A DNA stretch of 64,000 bases from assembly GCA_029168955.1 (NCBI GenBank), contig JAPDOI010000038.1, forward strand, positions 1,639,001-1,703,000, given 5' to 3'. Of the stretch, positions 12,147 to 24,114 are shown piece by piece. The translations under genes were made by a program, and so were the position numbers. Source of the stretch: Aplectana chamaeleonis. Its lineage: Eukaryota > Nematoda > Chromadorea > Rhabditida > Cosmocercidae. A model generated the notes under the pieces. It ran no database searches, was not told the origin of the DNA, and was given only the letters and a program-made list of their open reading frames with translations. Position 1 is the stretch's first letter. Each line of letters starts with the position of its first letter.

Positions 12147-13171
12147 CAGGGTCAAGCAACCCGTTGGACAAACTGCGTTCGTTGTTGCGACCCTCATTCG
12201 TGGCGAAGCTTTGCGACCCCCTCCCTAACAATGGCCACACTGAATTCTAGGTAGACCCGCCCATTTTCCTGATGATTTGAATACTCGTCAAAATTGCAAT
12301 TGTACAAATAGCGAAAAAAATGGTTTTGGGGGCGTTCCAGTGTCATACAGATTACTTGTTCTTAGCGCTTCGGTAAAATAGACCTAGTAATGAAGTAGAA
12401 AAAACAAAGCCGCTTCAGAGCATGAAATAGAAAATTTGCCCGTTGGAAAAAAGTGGTGTAAAGTTGCCGTTATTTCCAAATGGCTTTTTCAGCCTTGGTT
12501 TTCATTTATAGAAGGCGGCAGTCTAGCATAAGATGCATCCACTGAATGGTTATCGAAAACTACATTCGCCGTATTCTCTCTAAAACATTTTTTTTCGCAG
12601 TTTCTACCTCACCATGTGAAAACAGTGAGGTGAGCAATCTCAGAAAAAAATGTATTACGAAAAACGCCAGGTAATGTAGTTTTCGATAACCGTTCAGCAT
12701 ATACACCATCTGTTTGACTGCCACCTTCTAAAAGTGGAAAACAAGACTGAAAAGGCCATTTGGAAAAAACGGCTTTTCTACACCACTTTTTCTAACGGGT
12801 ATTTTTTTATTTCTCACTCTAGATGAGACTTTGCTTTTTTCTACTTCAATAATGAGTCTATTTCACCGTGCCGCTAAGTTACGGGCTATAAGAGCAATCT
12901 ATATGGCACTGCAAGGCCTCAGAGGCCATTTTTTTTGCAGTTTGGGCAATTGCAATTTTGGCGAGCTGTTGAAAACAGGCTACCAGCGGTTGACAAACAA
13001 CTCTGAACAACTCGTGGTTGTGTAAAATGCATTCAGTGGTGGAGCTGAGTTAAATCCGAAATGAAAAACTTTGAGGAAATCGAAAAAAACTGGCGGTGCG
13101 AACGCGCCCAAATTTTCCAAGTTTAGTGGCGACCCCCCTCCTTGGAAAATTTCCAACATTGCTTAACCCTG
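12147..13171. mobile_element. hAT-like long fold-back element, copy 1
   Basis: It starts CAGGGTCAAGCAACCCGTTG and ends with the inverse form TTGCTTAACCCTG. The flanks are GTCTAGTG (12,139-12,146) and CTCTAGTG (13,172-13,179), an 8-bp duplication with one mismatch, as expected for hAT. The whole unit is an imperfect inverted repeat of about 500 bp per arm, centred near 12,620. For example, GGTAGACCCGCCC near 12,250, AAAATTGCAATTGT near 12,290 and GGTTATCGAAAACTACATT near 12,547 recur inverted in the right arm. It has no transposase. It lies about 130 bp upstream of the UNC-93-like start and could affect that promoter. A related element fills the last PA2G4 intron. Confidence 0.75.
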
Positions 13172-13439
13172 CTCTAGTGCCCGGCATCGATAATGTTGTG
13201 TTTCAGGGATCAACATCAGTTGGCTCGAAACTGATATTCAATAAATGACTTCTGATCATGGATTCGGCCGTTTATCGAGCTTCGTTGTTTACATCTAATT
13301 AACACTAACACTTTATGTATATTGTCTGATAAAAAATGTTTCTGTATGCTCTGAAAATACGGCACTAAAGGCTGTGCACGTCTCAGAATTTTGACCAGGC
13401 ATAGCATACATTTCAAATTTCTCAAGGGGCTTTGTGCGC

Positions 13440-13915
13440 CTGTGCACGGATTCGCGTCCTAAAATCTTCATGGAATTCTGAGTCGACTAGTGTTTTCAAG
13501 CTGGAAAAATATTTTCCCAATGCTTCGCCCTGATTCATTCTACGAAACTCCAGTTTTTCGATTATAACTCTTCTGCCGTTAAAGATGAGATTATGGTGTT
13601 TTTTTAATTCCCGTAAAATTCTGCGTCGAATGATATTTCGGGTAATCTAGCTTTACTCGCTCCATAAGCCAGCCAGGCCGGTGGAGTCAAGACCCAATAA
13701 ACCTCTGCGTCTCTCATATACGCTATAGAGGCGGAAGCACTCTATGGAGATTATCATGGAGCTCAGCTCCATCGAGCTGGCTGGCTTATGGAGCAAGTAA
13801 AAATAGGAACGCGAAATATCATTCGCTGCAGAATTTAACGCAGATTTCAATAACAACCTACACCGCGACCCTATCTCTGTTTGAAGATTTATAGGCGAAA
13901 AACACCTAGAGAACA
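13440..13915. repeat. Long fold-back repeat, family P3, copy 1
   Basis: The core pairs TCCATAAGCCAGCCAGG (about 13,660) with GCTGGCTGGCTTATGGA (about 13,777-13,793) around a loop that itself contains CTATAGAGGCGGAAGCACTC. The arms extend outward through TTCTGCGTCGAATGATATTT / GAAATATCATTCGCTGCAGA and further. A second, larger copy is at 58,620-59,440. No coding potential. Confidence 0.65.
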
Positions 13916-14210
13916 CTGAATGAGATTTCAGGGAAACAGGTCCGGAAGCGTATTCGTGGAACTGTTTCCGTGGAACGATCTGACAGGGGAAGATATTTTG
14001 ACGCGACTACAACATCTATATGTATCATCTGAGGGAGAGCATTCCGGTGGAAATTGCGCAACTATGCGGCCAGATATGATTGATATCCGAACGGGATTGT
14101 TCGGTAGCCAATTGTTCTAATTTTACAGGATGCTGAAATTGAACGCAGCGGTATCCCCAAATAATCGAAAGACGTTCTGGACTTGGACATTAGATCTCTG
14201 TGTCATCTTA

Positions 14211-14653
14211 AAGGCAGGGTTCGCGATAAAATCGATTTTCGAGCTCTCTTCATGAGAATGTAGATTTGGTCATCACAAAAGTGAAAATAAGTGAAAAACC
14301 CCGGAAATTCGCGGGAAAAACGCACAAAAACAAAGTATAACGGCTAATTACCGGTGTCGGCCGGCCCCCTAATTAACGAGATTTTTATTAATGCTTGCTT
14401 ATTCTGAGATTATTTTGTTGTTAAAGTAGTCAATAGTGTCCAGAAATGCTCAGAAGTTACTTCAGAAACAAAATAAAAGTTGATAGAACAGGCTTTTACA
14501 CAAATTGATAATTGGGAGCGGGAGGACACCAATCAATAACTTGTTCCTGAGCGTTTTTTCTCCAATTTTTTACTCATTTTCACTTTTGTGATGGCCAGAT
14601 CTACCATTCGATGGGGATAGCACAACGACAGATTTTATCGAGAACCCTGCCTT
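14211..14653. mobile_element. TA-flanked MITE, AAGGCAG family, copy A
   Basis: Inverted ends AAGGCAGGGTTCGCGATAAA and TTTATCGAGAACCCTGCCTT are followed by subterminal inverted arms CATCACAAAAGTGAAAAT / ATTTTCACTTTTGTGATG. The flank is TA, or equally TTAA, on both sides. Other family members are at 18,844, 30,647, 36,515 and 47,967, with partial ends at 58,299 and 63,377. No protein is encoded. A TA duplication suggests Tc1/mariner-type mobilisation; TTAA would suggest piggyBac. Confidence 0.75.
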
Positions 14654-14905
14654 TAATGAATTTGCTGCGGACTTAGATATAGTAGTGAGACTATCAATGA
14701 TCTGACTGGTCTGACTTTGACAGCTCGACGAGAAGTTTATCAGAAAGTATACTAAAAATAGAAAGCCTAAACTGTGCTTTCACCAAAGGTGAAGTTCAAA
14801 AGACGACAGAGGCTTTCTTTTGCAGTAAGGTCAGGCTGACAACTCGGAAGAGCTCGATTATGATTAGCTACTATGGACTCCTACAGTGTTAGTGGTGAAA
14901 AACTA

Positions 14906-15616
14906 TTGGGTGGATGCAAAAGTTTCTGGACTTTTCACGACTTTGGATAAAAAACATTTATTTCGAAAACAAGCAAGGCTCACCCAACAGAATAATTTCC
15001 ATCACTTTCGAGGATCCTTCGCCATCGATTGGGCAGATCATGAATTCCCGGCGCGAAGGACTCTGGCTGTTTCGAGCCGAAGTATTCTTCTTGGGTCATT
15101 TTGACTTTGTCATCGTTAGTGAGCTGTTTTTCATCCAGGAAGTGCTGCATCGAGCTGAACAGATGTTGGTCGGAAGGGGCAAGATCTGGGCTGTACGGAG
15201 GGTGAGGAAGAGCTTCCCAGCCCAAGTCCAGGCCCACTGTTCTCCTTCTTCACAACATTGCTCGGCCACACGTATCTCGTATAACCCGACAGAAACTGCT
15301 GGACCTGCACTGGCAAATTCTTCCTCATTCTTCATATAGCCCAAATCTTGCCCATTCCAACTACGATCTGTTCCGCTCGATGCAGCACTTCCTGGATGAA
15401 AAACAGTTCACTAGCGATGACGAAGTCAGAATGGCCTTAGAAGAATACATCGACTCGAAACAGGCAGAATTCTGCCAGAATGATCTGCCCAATCGGTGGC
15501 GAAGGATCCTTGAATGTGATGGAAATTATTTTGTTGGGTGAGCCTTGTTTGTTATTGAAACAAATGTTTTTTATTCAAAGTCGTGACAAGTCCAGAAAGT
15601 TTTGCATCAACCATAT
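14906..15616. mobile_element. Mariner-derived fold-back element, copy 1
   Basis: TA duplications (14,904-14,905 and 15,617-15,618) flank mariner-type ends TTGGGTGGATGCAAAAG and its inverse. The element consists of two copies of the 3' half of a mariner transposase gene arranged head to head. The left arm codes on the minus strand (about 15,237 down to 14,980). It reads LGWEALPHPPYSPDLAPSD, with the mariner PHPPYSPDLAPSD block, and ends IHDLPNRWRRILESDGNY. The right arm codes on the plus strand (about 15,240-15,540), starts further upstream in the gene (LLLHNIARPH) and ends NRWRRILECDGNYFVG. The N-terminal DNA-binding half and the first catalytic Asp are absent from both arms, so it cannot encode transposase. 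The copy at 61,450-62,171 has the same structure. Confidence 0.85.
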
Positions 15617-15966
15617 AAATGCCGAAGAGCTTTGTGCGCTATCCCAGTCGGGACGAAGGCATTAGCCAGCATCAATGTCAAACGCTCCAGTCATTTAAAA
15701 GAACCGGATTTTCGAGTTGGAGGAAACTCTCGAATATTTTGAGCGGTCGAAATCCCGAAGGGATTAAATTCTGATAAGGGTGCACGGGTCGAAACCCGTG
15801 ATGGTTGAAACTCTGAGGTGGGTGCAGAAATCGTCACCCCGGGACAAGACTACAACGATCCTATTGAATTTCGATGTTTTTTAAATATTGTTAGTAATTT
15901 TTGCAGCGTGGTAGACGATCACAAGATATTGCAAGGTATGAAGCTTAGTTGAATGCAAAACCAGGG

Positions 15967-16037
15967 GGTCAATCAAGACTCGAACCTGCCTCCCATTGCT
16001 TTCCGGGCAAGAGTGTTACCATTACACCACCAACACC
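15967..16037 (-). tRNA. tRNA-Gln-like sequence, probably a pseudo-tRNA or SINE head (copy 1)
   Basis: The minus strand has an intact A box (TGGTGTAATGG) and a near-intact B box (GGTTCGAGTCT) at normal spacing. The D-arm GTGTAATGGTAACAC is very like tRNA-Gln. The anticodon arm does not form a canonical 5-bp stem with a Gln anticodon, and the acceptor stem pairs only at the outer three bases. A second 71-nt copy with the same defects is at 29,556-29,626, so this is a dispersed tRNA-derived repeat and not a functional tRNA gene. Confidence 0.4.
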
Positions 16038-16039
16038 CG

Positions 16040-16820
16040 CTCAGCACTTTTCAGCCGCCGATTGCTGCCCGACCCCTAACAATGAGTTTTTTTTATCTAA
16101 CTCAACAACCTTGTGACGCAACACTACAATTGTAGACGGCTGTCAGAACTCTATGACGGCTGGCGTGGTTACTTCCTCCGACATCCGAGGGCGAGTTAGA
16201 AAACTGAAGAGTGTGAACGTATTGATCACGGATAAGAGCTAAACAAAGGAGGAGAGTATCATCTGAGAAATAAAAAAGGAAAAGCAATTGAGAATCAGAC
16301 ATTCCAGAAGCAAGGAGCAGAAAATATAGCTTGAAATAGGTGACTTCATGAATAAGATCTAATGGACTGTACTTTAAATAAGAAACTGGTTGCAGTGGAG
16401 TCCATATTGAAGAAAAAGAGAGATGTGATACTGTGTAAGATGATGTCACTGGAACCAGAGGTTCCAGTGTCCAATTTTCGAAGACATTTTTACGAGATAG
16501 TTCAGCGAAGAGAACCTTGTTCCGCAGACTAAAGGTTTTCGAGCAGATCAGAATTGCTATTTCGTGACAAAACAGACAAATTTATGGTGTCAAACGTGCC
16601 TTTAAAGAGTCCACTCGCCTGGCGACGGCTGGGCAGAGAGGAACCGAGACCTTTGCAAGAGCCGCTGCAAGATTTGTCTGATACGCGCAGTCGAAAGAAA
16701 GGTGATACCTCAGATACGATCCAAGTGATGAAAGGGGAGGCGCTTAGAAGATCTTGGATCGATTCGTAAATCTTGTAATCCCTATGGAGCGCCTTGACAA
16801 TCTGATGCTGAGACAGTGCT
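16040..16820. other. No gene recognised
   Basis: An open frame of 115 codons on the minus strand (16,102-16,449) is hydrophobic but matches nothing I know and overlaps the tRNA-like repeat region at its 3' end. I see no splice-supported exon chain. Confidence 0.4.
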
Positions 16821-16824
16821 TCAC

Positions 16825-16937
16825 GTTATGTTATGTTATGTTATGTTATGTTATGTTATGTTATGTTATGTTATGTTATGTTATGTTATGTTATGTTATG
16901 TTATGTTATGTTATGTTATGCTATGCTATGTTATGTC
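16825..16937. repeat. (TTATG)n pentanucleotide array
   Basis: About 20 near-perfect TTATG units, ending in variant CTATG units. It is the same unit as the much larger arrays at 18,673-18,840 and 19,337-22,767. On the plus strand the pentamer has no stop codon in any frame, which creates spurious MLCYV-repeat frames. Confidence 0.95.
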
Positions 16938-16944
16938 ACGTTAC

Positions 16945-16948
<4 letters not shown>

Positions 16949-17012
<64 letters not shown>

Positions 17013-17014
17013 TT
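16949..17014. repeat. (TTTA)n microsatellite, possible LINE 3' tail
   Basis: About 16 uninterrupted TTTA units. Read on the minus strand this is (TAAA)n lying downstream of the minus-strand LINE fragment at 17,331-18,620. It could therefore be that element's simple-repeat 3' tail. An AATAAATAAA tract after a similar GCGTCCAxG sequence also occurs at about 32,832-32,873 on the plus strand. Confidence 0.9.
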
Positions 17015-17330
17015 CGTGGACGCGAACCCATAAGGATGCACGTGGTCAAAGCGGTACTTAACCCGCAACAACAAACAACAAGAGTACAACAAGTTACATA
17101 GTGATACATTTTGCAAAAAAAAATTGATTATAAAAAAACTATTGAAACTGCGTAGCGCGGATCATGACTGAATAAAAACGTGGCATACAGTAACAGAAAA
17201 CTCTGGGTGGGCGAAATATAAACAAAAAGCATGGTAACCCTCAGGAATCCTGTGCATAAACTATTTTTTTGGCCTGGCGCTTAAAAAAGCTCAGCGGCAG
17301 GAACATGATGTCCTCAGTGAATAATTTATT

Positions 17331-18620
17331 AAATAGGGGCAATACCCTAACAGAAAAAAAACTTTGATCTAACCTGCGTTTTCGCCACTGGAGCCCTCAT
17401 TTTGACCTTACTTCCGCGAGTTCTAGACGGAACCATAGTGAAAAATTTGGATGCACTGATTGTAACTCTACCGCTGAGAAGCTTAGAAGCTCATTTTTTG
17501 TCCTTCGACTTATTAAACTTGGTAGAGAAAACATGTGTCTCCGGCTAATTCCACTAGGCAATGAGTTGTATGCTAAACCAGAACATCGTAGAACAGTTCT
17601 ACGTGTAAAACTACTCCGAACTCTTTCCAACAAGTCGATGTCCTTCTTCTTATATGGTGAAAAAACAGTCGTACCAGATTCCAGTAACGGTCTCACGTAA
17701 GTTTCATATGCTTTTAGTAAAGTATACGGGTTTTTCGAGCGTAAAGCTCCAAAAGGATTGTAAAGACGATGATTTAATTTGGACACCAGCAATTTATTAT
17801 GGTTGTCAAAAAATTCAGTTTGTCATTAAAAGCGTAGCCAAGACCTCTGATTTCTTTCACCACTTCAAGATTATCGGAATTTAATTTGTATATAGGATTT
17901 TCAGAACCACTGCCAATAGAAAGCACCTTTGTTTTAGCAGCTGACAGTGGCAATGCCCATTTCTCCGACCAGTATTTTACATGATCAATAGCCGTCTGCA
18001 GAGCACTGTGATCCTCCCCATTCTCAACCACCCTATAGATCTTGATGTCGTCCATCTTGACATTTGACATTTGACACCAAGTTTATGAATCGGGTCTGGT
18101 AAATCAGAGGTGTAAGTCGAAAAGAGCAAGGGCGACAACACTACTCCGTGCGGGACTCCGCTAAAAATATCATAAACGGAAGAAAAATGCTCATTAATGC
18201 GTACTTGATAGGTTCTATTTGGTAGAAAGTTCTGCAGCCAGCTTACTATCCTAGGATGAACACCAATACAATGGCCTTCATGAAATCAAAGTAAACAACA
18301 TGCACTGGTTTTTTCTCATCAAATGCTTCACTACAGTCATACAAAGAAGATAATAATGCAGTTTCAATGGATCTTCCTTTACAGAAACTATGCTGATCCT
18401 GAGGAATAATGTTGTGAGCGGTGAGATGTAAAATCGAATTGAGCTTAAGTATTTTTTCAAAGTTCTGGCAAACACCGAGGTTAGGCTTATGGGCATATAG
18501 TTTTTTGGAGAGGAGAAAGGTGGCTTTTTGGGTATTAGAACAATGAACGAGTGCTTCCACCTCGCCGGCACCTTCGCCCTCATGTAAGATAGATTTACGA
18601 ATTTTATCAGGGGTTCTAGA
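17331..18620 (-). pseudogene. Broken LINE reverse transcriptase (CR1/Jockey-like)
   Basis: Reading down the minus strand, and changing frame several times, the RT motifs appear in order. QHSFCKGRSIETALL lies near 18,390; VVYFDFMKA (motif A) near 18,285. SGVPHGVVLSPLLFSTYTSD (motif B) lies near 18,160, and MDDIKIY in place of A/F-D-D (motif C) near 18,055. Then comes WALPLSAAKTKVLSIG, and a C-terminal thumb region with TYVRPLLESGTTVFSPYKKK (17,690 region). Frameshifts separate the blocks and no endonuclease domain is present. The fragment lies between two (TTATG)n arrays, and its 3' side meets a (TAAA)n tract. It is a dead copy. Confidence 0.8.
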
Positions 18621-18672
18621 AGAAGACTTGGGCCATTTGTTAAGAAGTTCGAAAATGTTGATGTTGTTAAGG

Positions 18673-18840
18673 TGATGTTAAAGTTATGTTATGTTATGTT
18701 ATGTTAATGTTTTTGTTATGTTATGTTATGTTATGTTATGTTATGTTATGTTATGTTATGTTATGTTATGTTATGTTATGTTATGTTATGTTATGTTATG
18801 TTATGTTATGTTATGTTATGTTAAGTTATGTTAAGTTATG
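18673..18840. repeat. (TTATG)n array, proximal part
   Basis: About 30 units with a few TTAAG variants. It continues after the MITE at 18,844-19,330, so the MITE appears to have inserted into an existing pentamer array. Confidence 0.95.
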
Positions 18841-18843
18841 TTA

Positions 18844-19330
18844 AAGGCAGTGTTCACGATAAAAAATGTATTTCATTTTCCACTAGGAATGGGTAGTGGA
18901 GGGCCACACTGTAACGTCGACGTCAAAAGAACCCATAAAAACGAGTCAGGAAAAGCTCCAAAAGAGCCCAAAGTTGCCACTTCGAGCGCAAGGCAAACCT
19001 CAAAAGCGCAACACACGCCCACCGACGTGAACAGCTGTATGCTCGAGATTGTGAGATAGGCTACGATTTTCAATCATTAGCCTCGTTCTTCCCTTCATTC
19101 TCAACTTCTCTCTTTACTCAGGTCAGCTCGCATACATCAACTTTTAAATAAGGAAGTTATAAGCCTTGGACAACTCGTCCACGATGTTTCCTTAGCTCAA
19201 ATTTTGAGGGAACATAACTCCGTTATCAGAAGGTCTTGTACGATTTCAGAGACATCATTGGAATCAACATGGAGCCGTTCTCAAGATAGGCGGAAAATCA
19301 GAGAACGATTTTCATCGTGAACACTGCCTT
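18844..19330. mobile_element. TA-flanked MITE, AAGGCAG family, copy B (nested in the pentamer array)
   Basis: The ends are AAGGCAGTGTTCACGAT and its exact inverse ATCGTGAACACTGCCTT, flanked by TA. The internal sequence (CTCTCTTTACTCAGGTCAGC, then GGACAACTCGTCCAC) is shared with copies C (30,647) and D (36,515). It is non-coding. Short frames, including one of 73 codons from 18,838, are incidental. Confidence 0.85.
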
Positions 19331-19336
19331 TAGTGT

Positions 19337-22300
19337 TCATGTTATGTTATGTAATGTTATGCTACGTTATGTTATGTTATGTTATGTTATATTATGTTGT
19401 GTTATGTTATGTTATGTTATGTTATGTTATGTTGTGCTATGATATGTTGTTATGTTATGTTATATTATGTTATGTTATGTTATGTTTTGTTATGTTATGT
19501 TATGTTATGTTATGTTATGTTATGTTATGTTATGTTATGTTATGTTATGTTATGTTATGTTATGTTATGTTATGTTATGTTATGTTGTGTTATGTTATGT
19601 TATGTTATGTTATGTTATGTTGTGCTATGATATGTTGTTATGTTATGTTATTTTATGTTATGTTATGTTGTGTTATGTTATGTTATGTTAAATTTATGTT
19701 ATTATGTGTTATGTTAAAGTTATTTTAAAGTTATGTTATGTTATATTGTGTTGTGTTATGTTATGTTATGCTATGTTATGTTATGTTATATTATGTTGTG
19801 TTATGTTATGTTATGTTATGTTATGTTATGTTATGTTATGTTATGTTATGTTATATGTTATTTTATGTTATGTTATGTTATGTTGTGCTATGATATGTTG
19901 TTATGTCATGTTATGTTATTTTAGGTTGTGTTATGTTTTGTTACGTTAAAGTTATGTTATTATGTGTTATTTTAAAGTTATGTTATGTTATGTTATGTTA
20001 TGTTATGCTATGTTATGCTATGTTATGTTATGTTATGTTATGTTATGTTATGTTATGTTATGTTATGTTATGTTATGTTATATTATGTTATGTTATGTTA
20101 TGTTATGTTATGTTATGTTATGTTTATGTTATGTTATGTTATGTTATGTTATGTTATGTTATGTTATGTTATGTTATATTATGTTATGTTATGTTATGTT
20201 ATATTATATGTTATGTTATATTATGTTATGTTATGTTATGTTATGTTATGTTATGTTATGTTATGTTATATATGTTATGTTATGTTATGTTATGTTATAA
20301 TTTATGTTATGTTATGTTATGTTATGTTATGTTATGTTATATTATGTTATGTTATATTATGTTATGTTATAGTTATGTTATATTATGTTTATGTTATGTT
20401 ATATTGTTATGATATGTTATGTTATGTTATGTTATGTTATGTTATGTTATATTTATGTTATGTTATGTTATGTTATGTTATGTTATGTTATGTTATGTTA
20501 TGTTATGTTATGTTATGTTATATTTATGTTATGTTATGTTATGTTATGCTATGTTATGTTATGTTATGTTATGTTATGTTATGTTATGTTATGTTATGTT
20601 ATGTTATGTTATGTTATGTTATGTTATGTTATGTTATGTTATGTTATGTTATGTTATGTTATGTTATGTTATGTTATGTTATGTTATGTTATGTTATGTT
20701 ATGTTATGTTATGTTATGTTATGTTATGTTATGTTATGTTATGTTATGTTATGATATGTTATGTTATGTTATGTAATGTAATGTTATGTTATGTTATATT
20801 ATGTTATGTTATGCTATGTTATGTTATGTTATGTTATGTTATGTTATGTTATGTTATATGTTATGTTATGTTATGTTATGTTATGTTATGTTATGTTATG
20901 TTATGTTATATTATGTTATGTTATGTTATGTTATGTTATGTTATATTATGTTATGTTATGTTATGTTATGTTATGTTATATTATGTTATGTTATGCTATG
21001 ATATGTTGTTATGTTATGTTATATTTATTTTATGTTATATTATATTATGTTATGTTATGTTATGTTATGTTATGTTATGTTATACTATGTTATATTTATA
21101 TTTATGTTATGTTATGTTATGTTATGTTATGTTATGTTATGTTATATTATGTTATATTTATATTATGTTATGTTATGTTATGTTATGTTATGTTATGTTA
21201 TGTTATGTTATGTTTATGTTATGTTATGTTATGTTATGTTATGTTATGTTATGTTATATATATTATATTTATGTTATGTTATGTTATGTTATATTATATT
21301 ATATTACGTTATGTTATAATATGTTATGTTATGTTATGTTATGTTATATTATGTTATGTTATGTTATGTTTACATTACGTTATGTTATGTTATGTTATGT
21401 TATGTTATATTATGTTATGTTATGTTATGTTATGTTATGTTATGTTATGTTATGTTATGTTATGTTATGTTATGTTATGTTATGTTATGTTATGTTATGT
21501 TATGTTATGTTATGTTATGTTATGTTATGTTATGTTATGTTATGTTATGTTATGTTATATTATGTTATGTTATGTTATGTTATGTTATGTTATGTTATGT
21601 TATGTTATGTTATGTTATGTTATGTTATGTTATGTTATGTTATGTTATGTTATGTTATGTTATGTTATGTTATGTTATGTTATGTTATGTTATGTTATGT
21701 TATGTTATGTTATGTTATGTTATGTTATGTTATTTTATCCTATGTTATGTTGTGCTATGATATGTTGTTATGTTATGTTATGTTATTTTATGTTATATTA
21801 TGTTATGTTATGTTATGTTATGCTATGTTATGCTATATTATATGTTATGTTATGTTATGTTATGTTATGTTATGTTATGTTATGTTATATTATATTTATG
21901 TTATGTAATGTTATATTATTTGTGTATATTTATATTATATTATATTATATGTTATGTTATGTTATATGTTATGTTATGTTATATTAGTTATGTTATGTTA
22001 TGTTATGTTATAAGCTTATGTTATGTTATGTTATGTTATTTTATGTTATGTTATGTTGTGCTATGATATGTTGTTATGTTATGTCATGTTATTTTATGTT
22101 GTGTTATGCTATGGCATGTTTTGTTAAGTTATGATATGTTATGTTATGTTATTTTATGTTATGATATGTTATGTTATGTTATGTTTTGCTATGCTATGTT
22201 ATGTTGTGTTATATTACGTTATGTTATGTTATGTTATGTTATGTTATGTTATGTTATGTTATTTTATCCTATGTTATGTTGTGCTATGATATGTTGTTAT

Positions 22301-22767
22301 GTTATGTTATGTTATTTTATGTTATATTATGTTGTGTTATGTTATGTTATGCTATGTTATGCTATGTTATGTTATGTTATGTTATGTTATGTTATGTTAT
22401 GTTATGTTATATTATGTTGTGTTGTGTTATGTTATGTTATGTTATGTTATGTTATGTTATGTTATATTATGTTGTGTTATGTTATGTTATGTTATGTTAT
22501 GTTATGTTATGTTATGTTATGTTATGTTATTTTATGTTATGTTATGTTGTGCTATGATATGTTGTTATGTTATGTCATGTTATTTTATGTTGTGTTATGT
22601 TATGTTACGTTAAAGTTATGTTATTATGTGTTATGTTAAAGTTATGTTATGTTATGTTATGTTATGTTATGTTATGTTATGTTATGTTATGTTATGTTAT
22701 GTTATGTTATGTTATGTTATGTTATGTTATGTTATGTTATGTTATGTTATGTTATGTTATGTTATGT
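19337..22767. repeat. Long (TTATG)n satellite-like array
   Basis: About 3.4 kb of TTATG units. Variant units are TTGTG, CTATG, TTATA, TTTTG and TTACG. There is also a recurring higher-order cluster, TGTGCTATGATATGTTGTTA, seen near 19,430, 19,618, 19,883, 21,748, 22,049, 22,279 and 22,547. Those repeats of a longer motif show that blocks of a few hundred bases were themselves duplicated. The plus strand is free of stop codons over long stretches, giving spurious frames up to about 507 codons; the minus strand (CATAA) has a stop in every frame. Confidence 0.97.
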
Positions 22768-22769
22768 TG

Positions 22770-24020
22770 AAGAAAAGTTGAGATGGCTTCAGGTTCATAG
22801 CGCACTATGGACAATTTTTCACTATCAAAGATGTTCTGGTGAAGGAATTTTATTTAAACTTTCACAAACACATTTGTAGTAGTACTCACAATAGTTTGCG
22901 CAACGCAATTTTCTCAAGTTCTATTTTTCTAAACAGAATAAAACATTAGTCCTAAAATTCAAATGAATAAGGTGAAGATTTGGAGTAGAATTTCGAGAGG
23001 AAATGGCGTCAGTTAAGAGTTTAATGTGGGCTATTACAATGGTAATGCGCGAGGTGAGGTTTAAAATCACAAAGCTGGTCACTTCAGTCTAGCCACATGG
23101 GCCATCTTGATCAAATTCCTGTCAAGAATATGTCCTACCTTTCGCAAAGAAAAAATCAGAAAATTTCTCAACTTTTTCTCAGAGACGTTTTCTGCCAGGA
23201 TAATGACTTTTCTCTTCTCTAAGGTTTATTGTGGTCAAATTGTGCACAAAAGAATCTGTGGGAAAAAAATCTAGCGATGACTGAAGTTTTTTTTATCATT
23301 TTTTTTGATAACTGCTCTCCATGGAAACTTTCACTTCATCTCGCAGTGTGAACTTTAGACCGATCCGTGAACTTGTCGTCAAACTCTGCAGTCAAGTAAT
23401 TGATAAAAAAGGCGCATTTATCACCAACTCGCTGAACAACCAGCCCTGCAAACTGCAGGTAAACGGACTATGAAGTCTGTTTGGGCTGTCCGGAATTTTT
23501 AAAAAGTCACAACAATTTAATCATCTGAAAATAAGGATACCTGAAAATCAGTCTTACCTGCAAAGATAGCTACTGACGAGAGCAGAAGGGGGCTCGTGTG
23601 GGACGCGGACGGAAGTCCTAAAGAGTTCAAATCGGCGAATGTGGTATGTGACCAGTGATAGAGTGTTGGGTGTCCGTACTTGGCGGGGCGTGGCCGATTT
23701 ATTGTCTGCACTCTGTGGGGTGCCTGTTATTCGAGTGGCTTACCGTAACCCGTGATGGGTCAGGAACGGTAACTGCCTCCTAGTATGGCGTACTCTCTAG
23801 CAGCTGTCTGACAATAATTGCCGGCCAGATGTGGCCGACAAGAGTGGTCTTTGGGTGCGTGAGAAACTCAAATCAGCCACCATCACAATGATGACATATA
23901 ATGTAGTGCCTCACTCAGTTCTTCAAGTGGTAAAGGTTCAGCAATAATTAATGAATAAACGATATTTTATATTTTGACGACCAAAAAAACGACCAAAAAT
24001 ATTTCTTAAAAATCTGATCG
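22770..24020. other. No gene recognised
   Basis: AT-rich sequence with only short frames. Nothing conserved was recognised on either strand, and no exon chain with good splice sites could be built. Confidence 0.45.
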
Positions 24021-24029
24021 AAAAGAAGA

Positions 24030-24055
24030 AAAAGTAAGACAAATAAATAAATGAA

Positions 24056-24114
<59 letters not shown>

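Noticed and set aside
11845..12240. Starting the UNC-93-like protein at the earlier in-frame ATG near 12,240
   Set aside because: The added residues come from the CAGGGTC transposon end and the acceptor-containing leader. TTTCAG directly before the ATG at 12,018 is the better start.
16102..16449. 115-codon hydrophobic minus-strand frame as a possible small membrane protein
   Set aside because: No family similarity, no splice or leader context, and its end overlaps a region of tRNA-like repeat.
19333..22770. Long plus-strand open frames (up to about 507 codons) of repeating Met-Leu-Cys-Tyr-Val
   Set aside because: The TTATG pentamer has no stop codon in any plus-strand frame, so long frames arise automatically; the minus strand has stops in all frames. 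There is no start context or non-repetitive domain.
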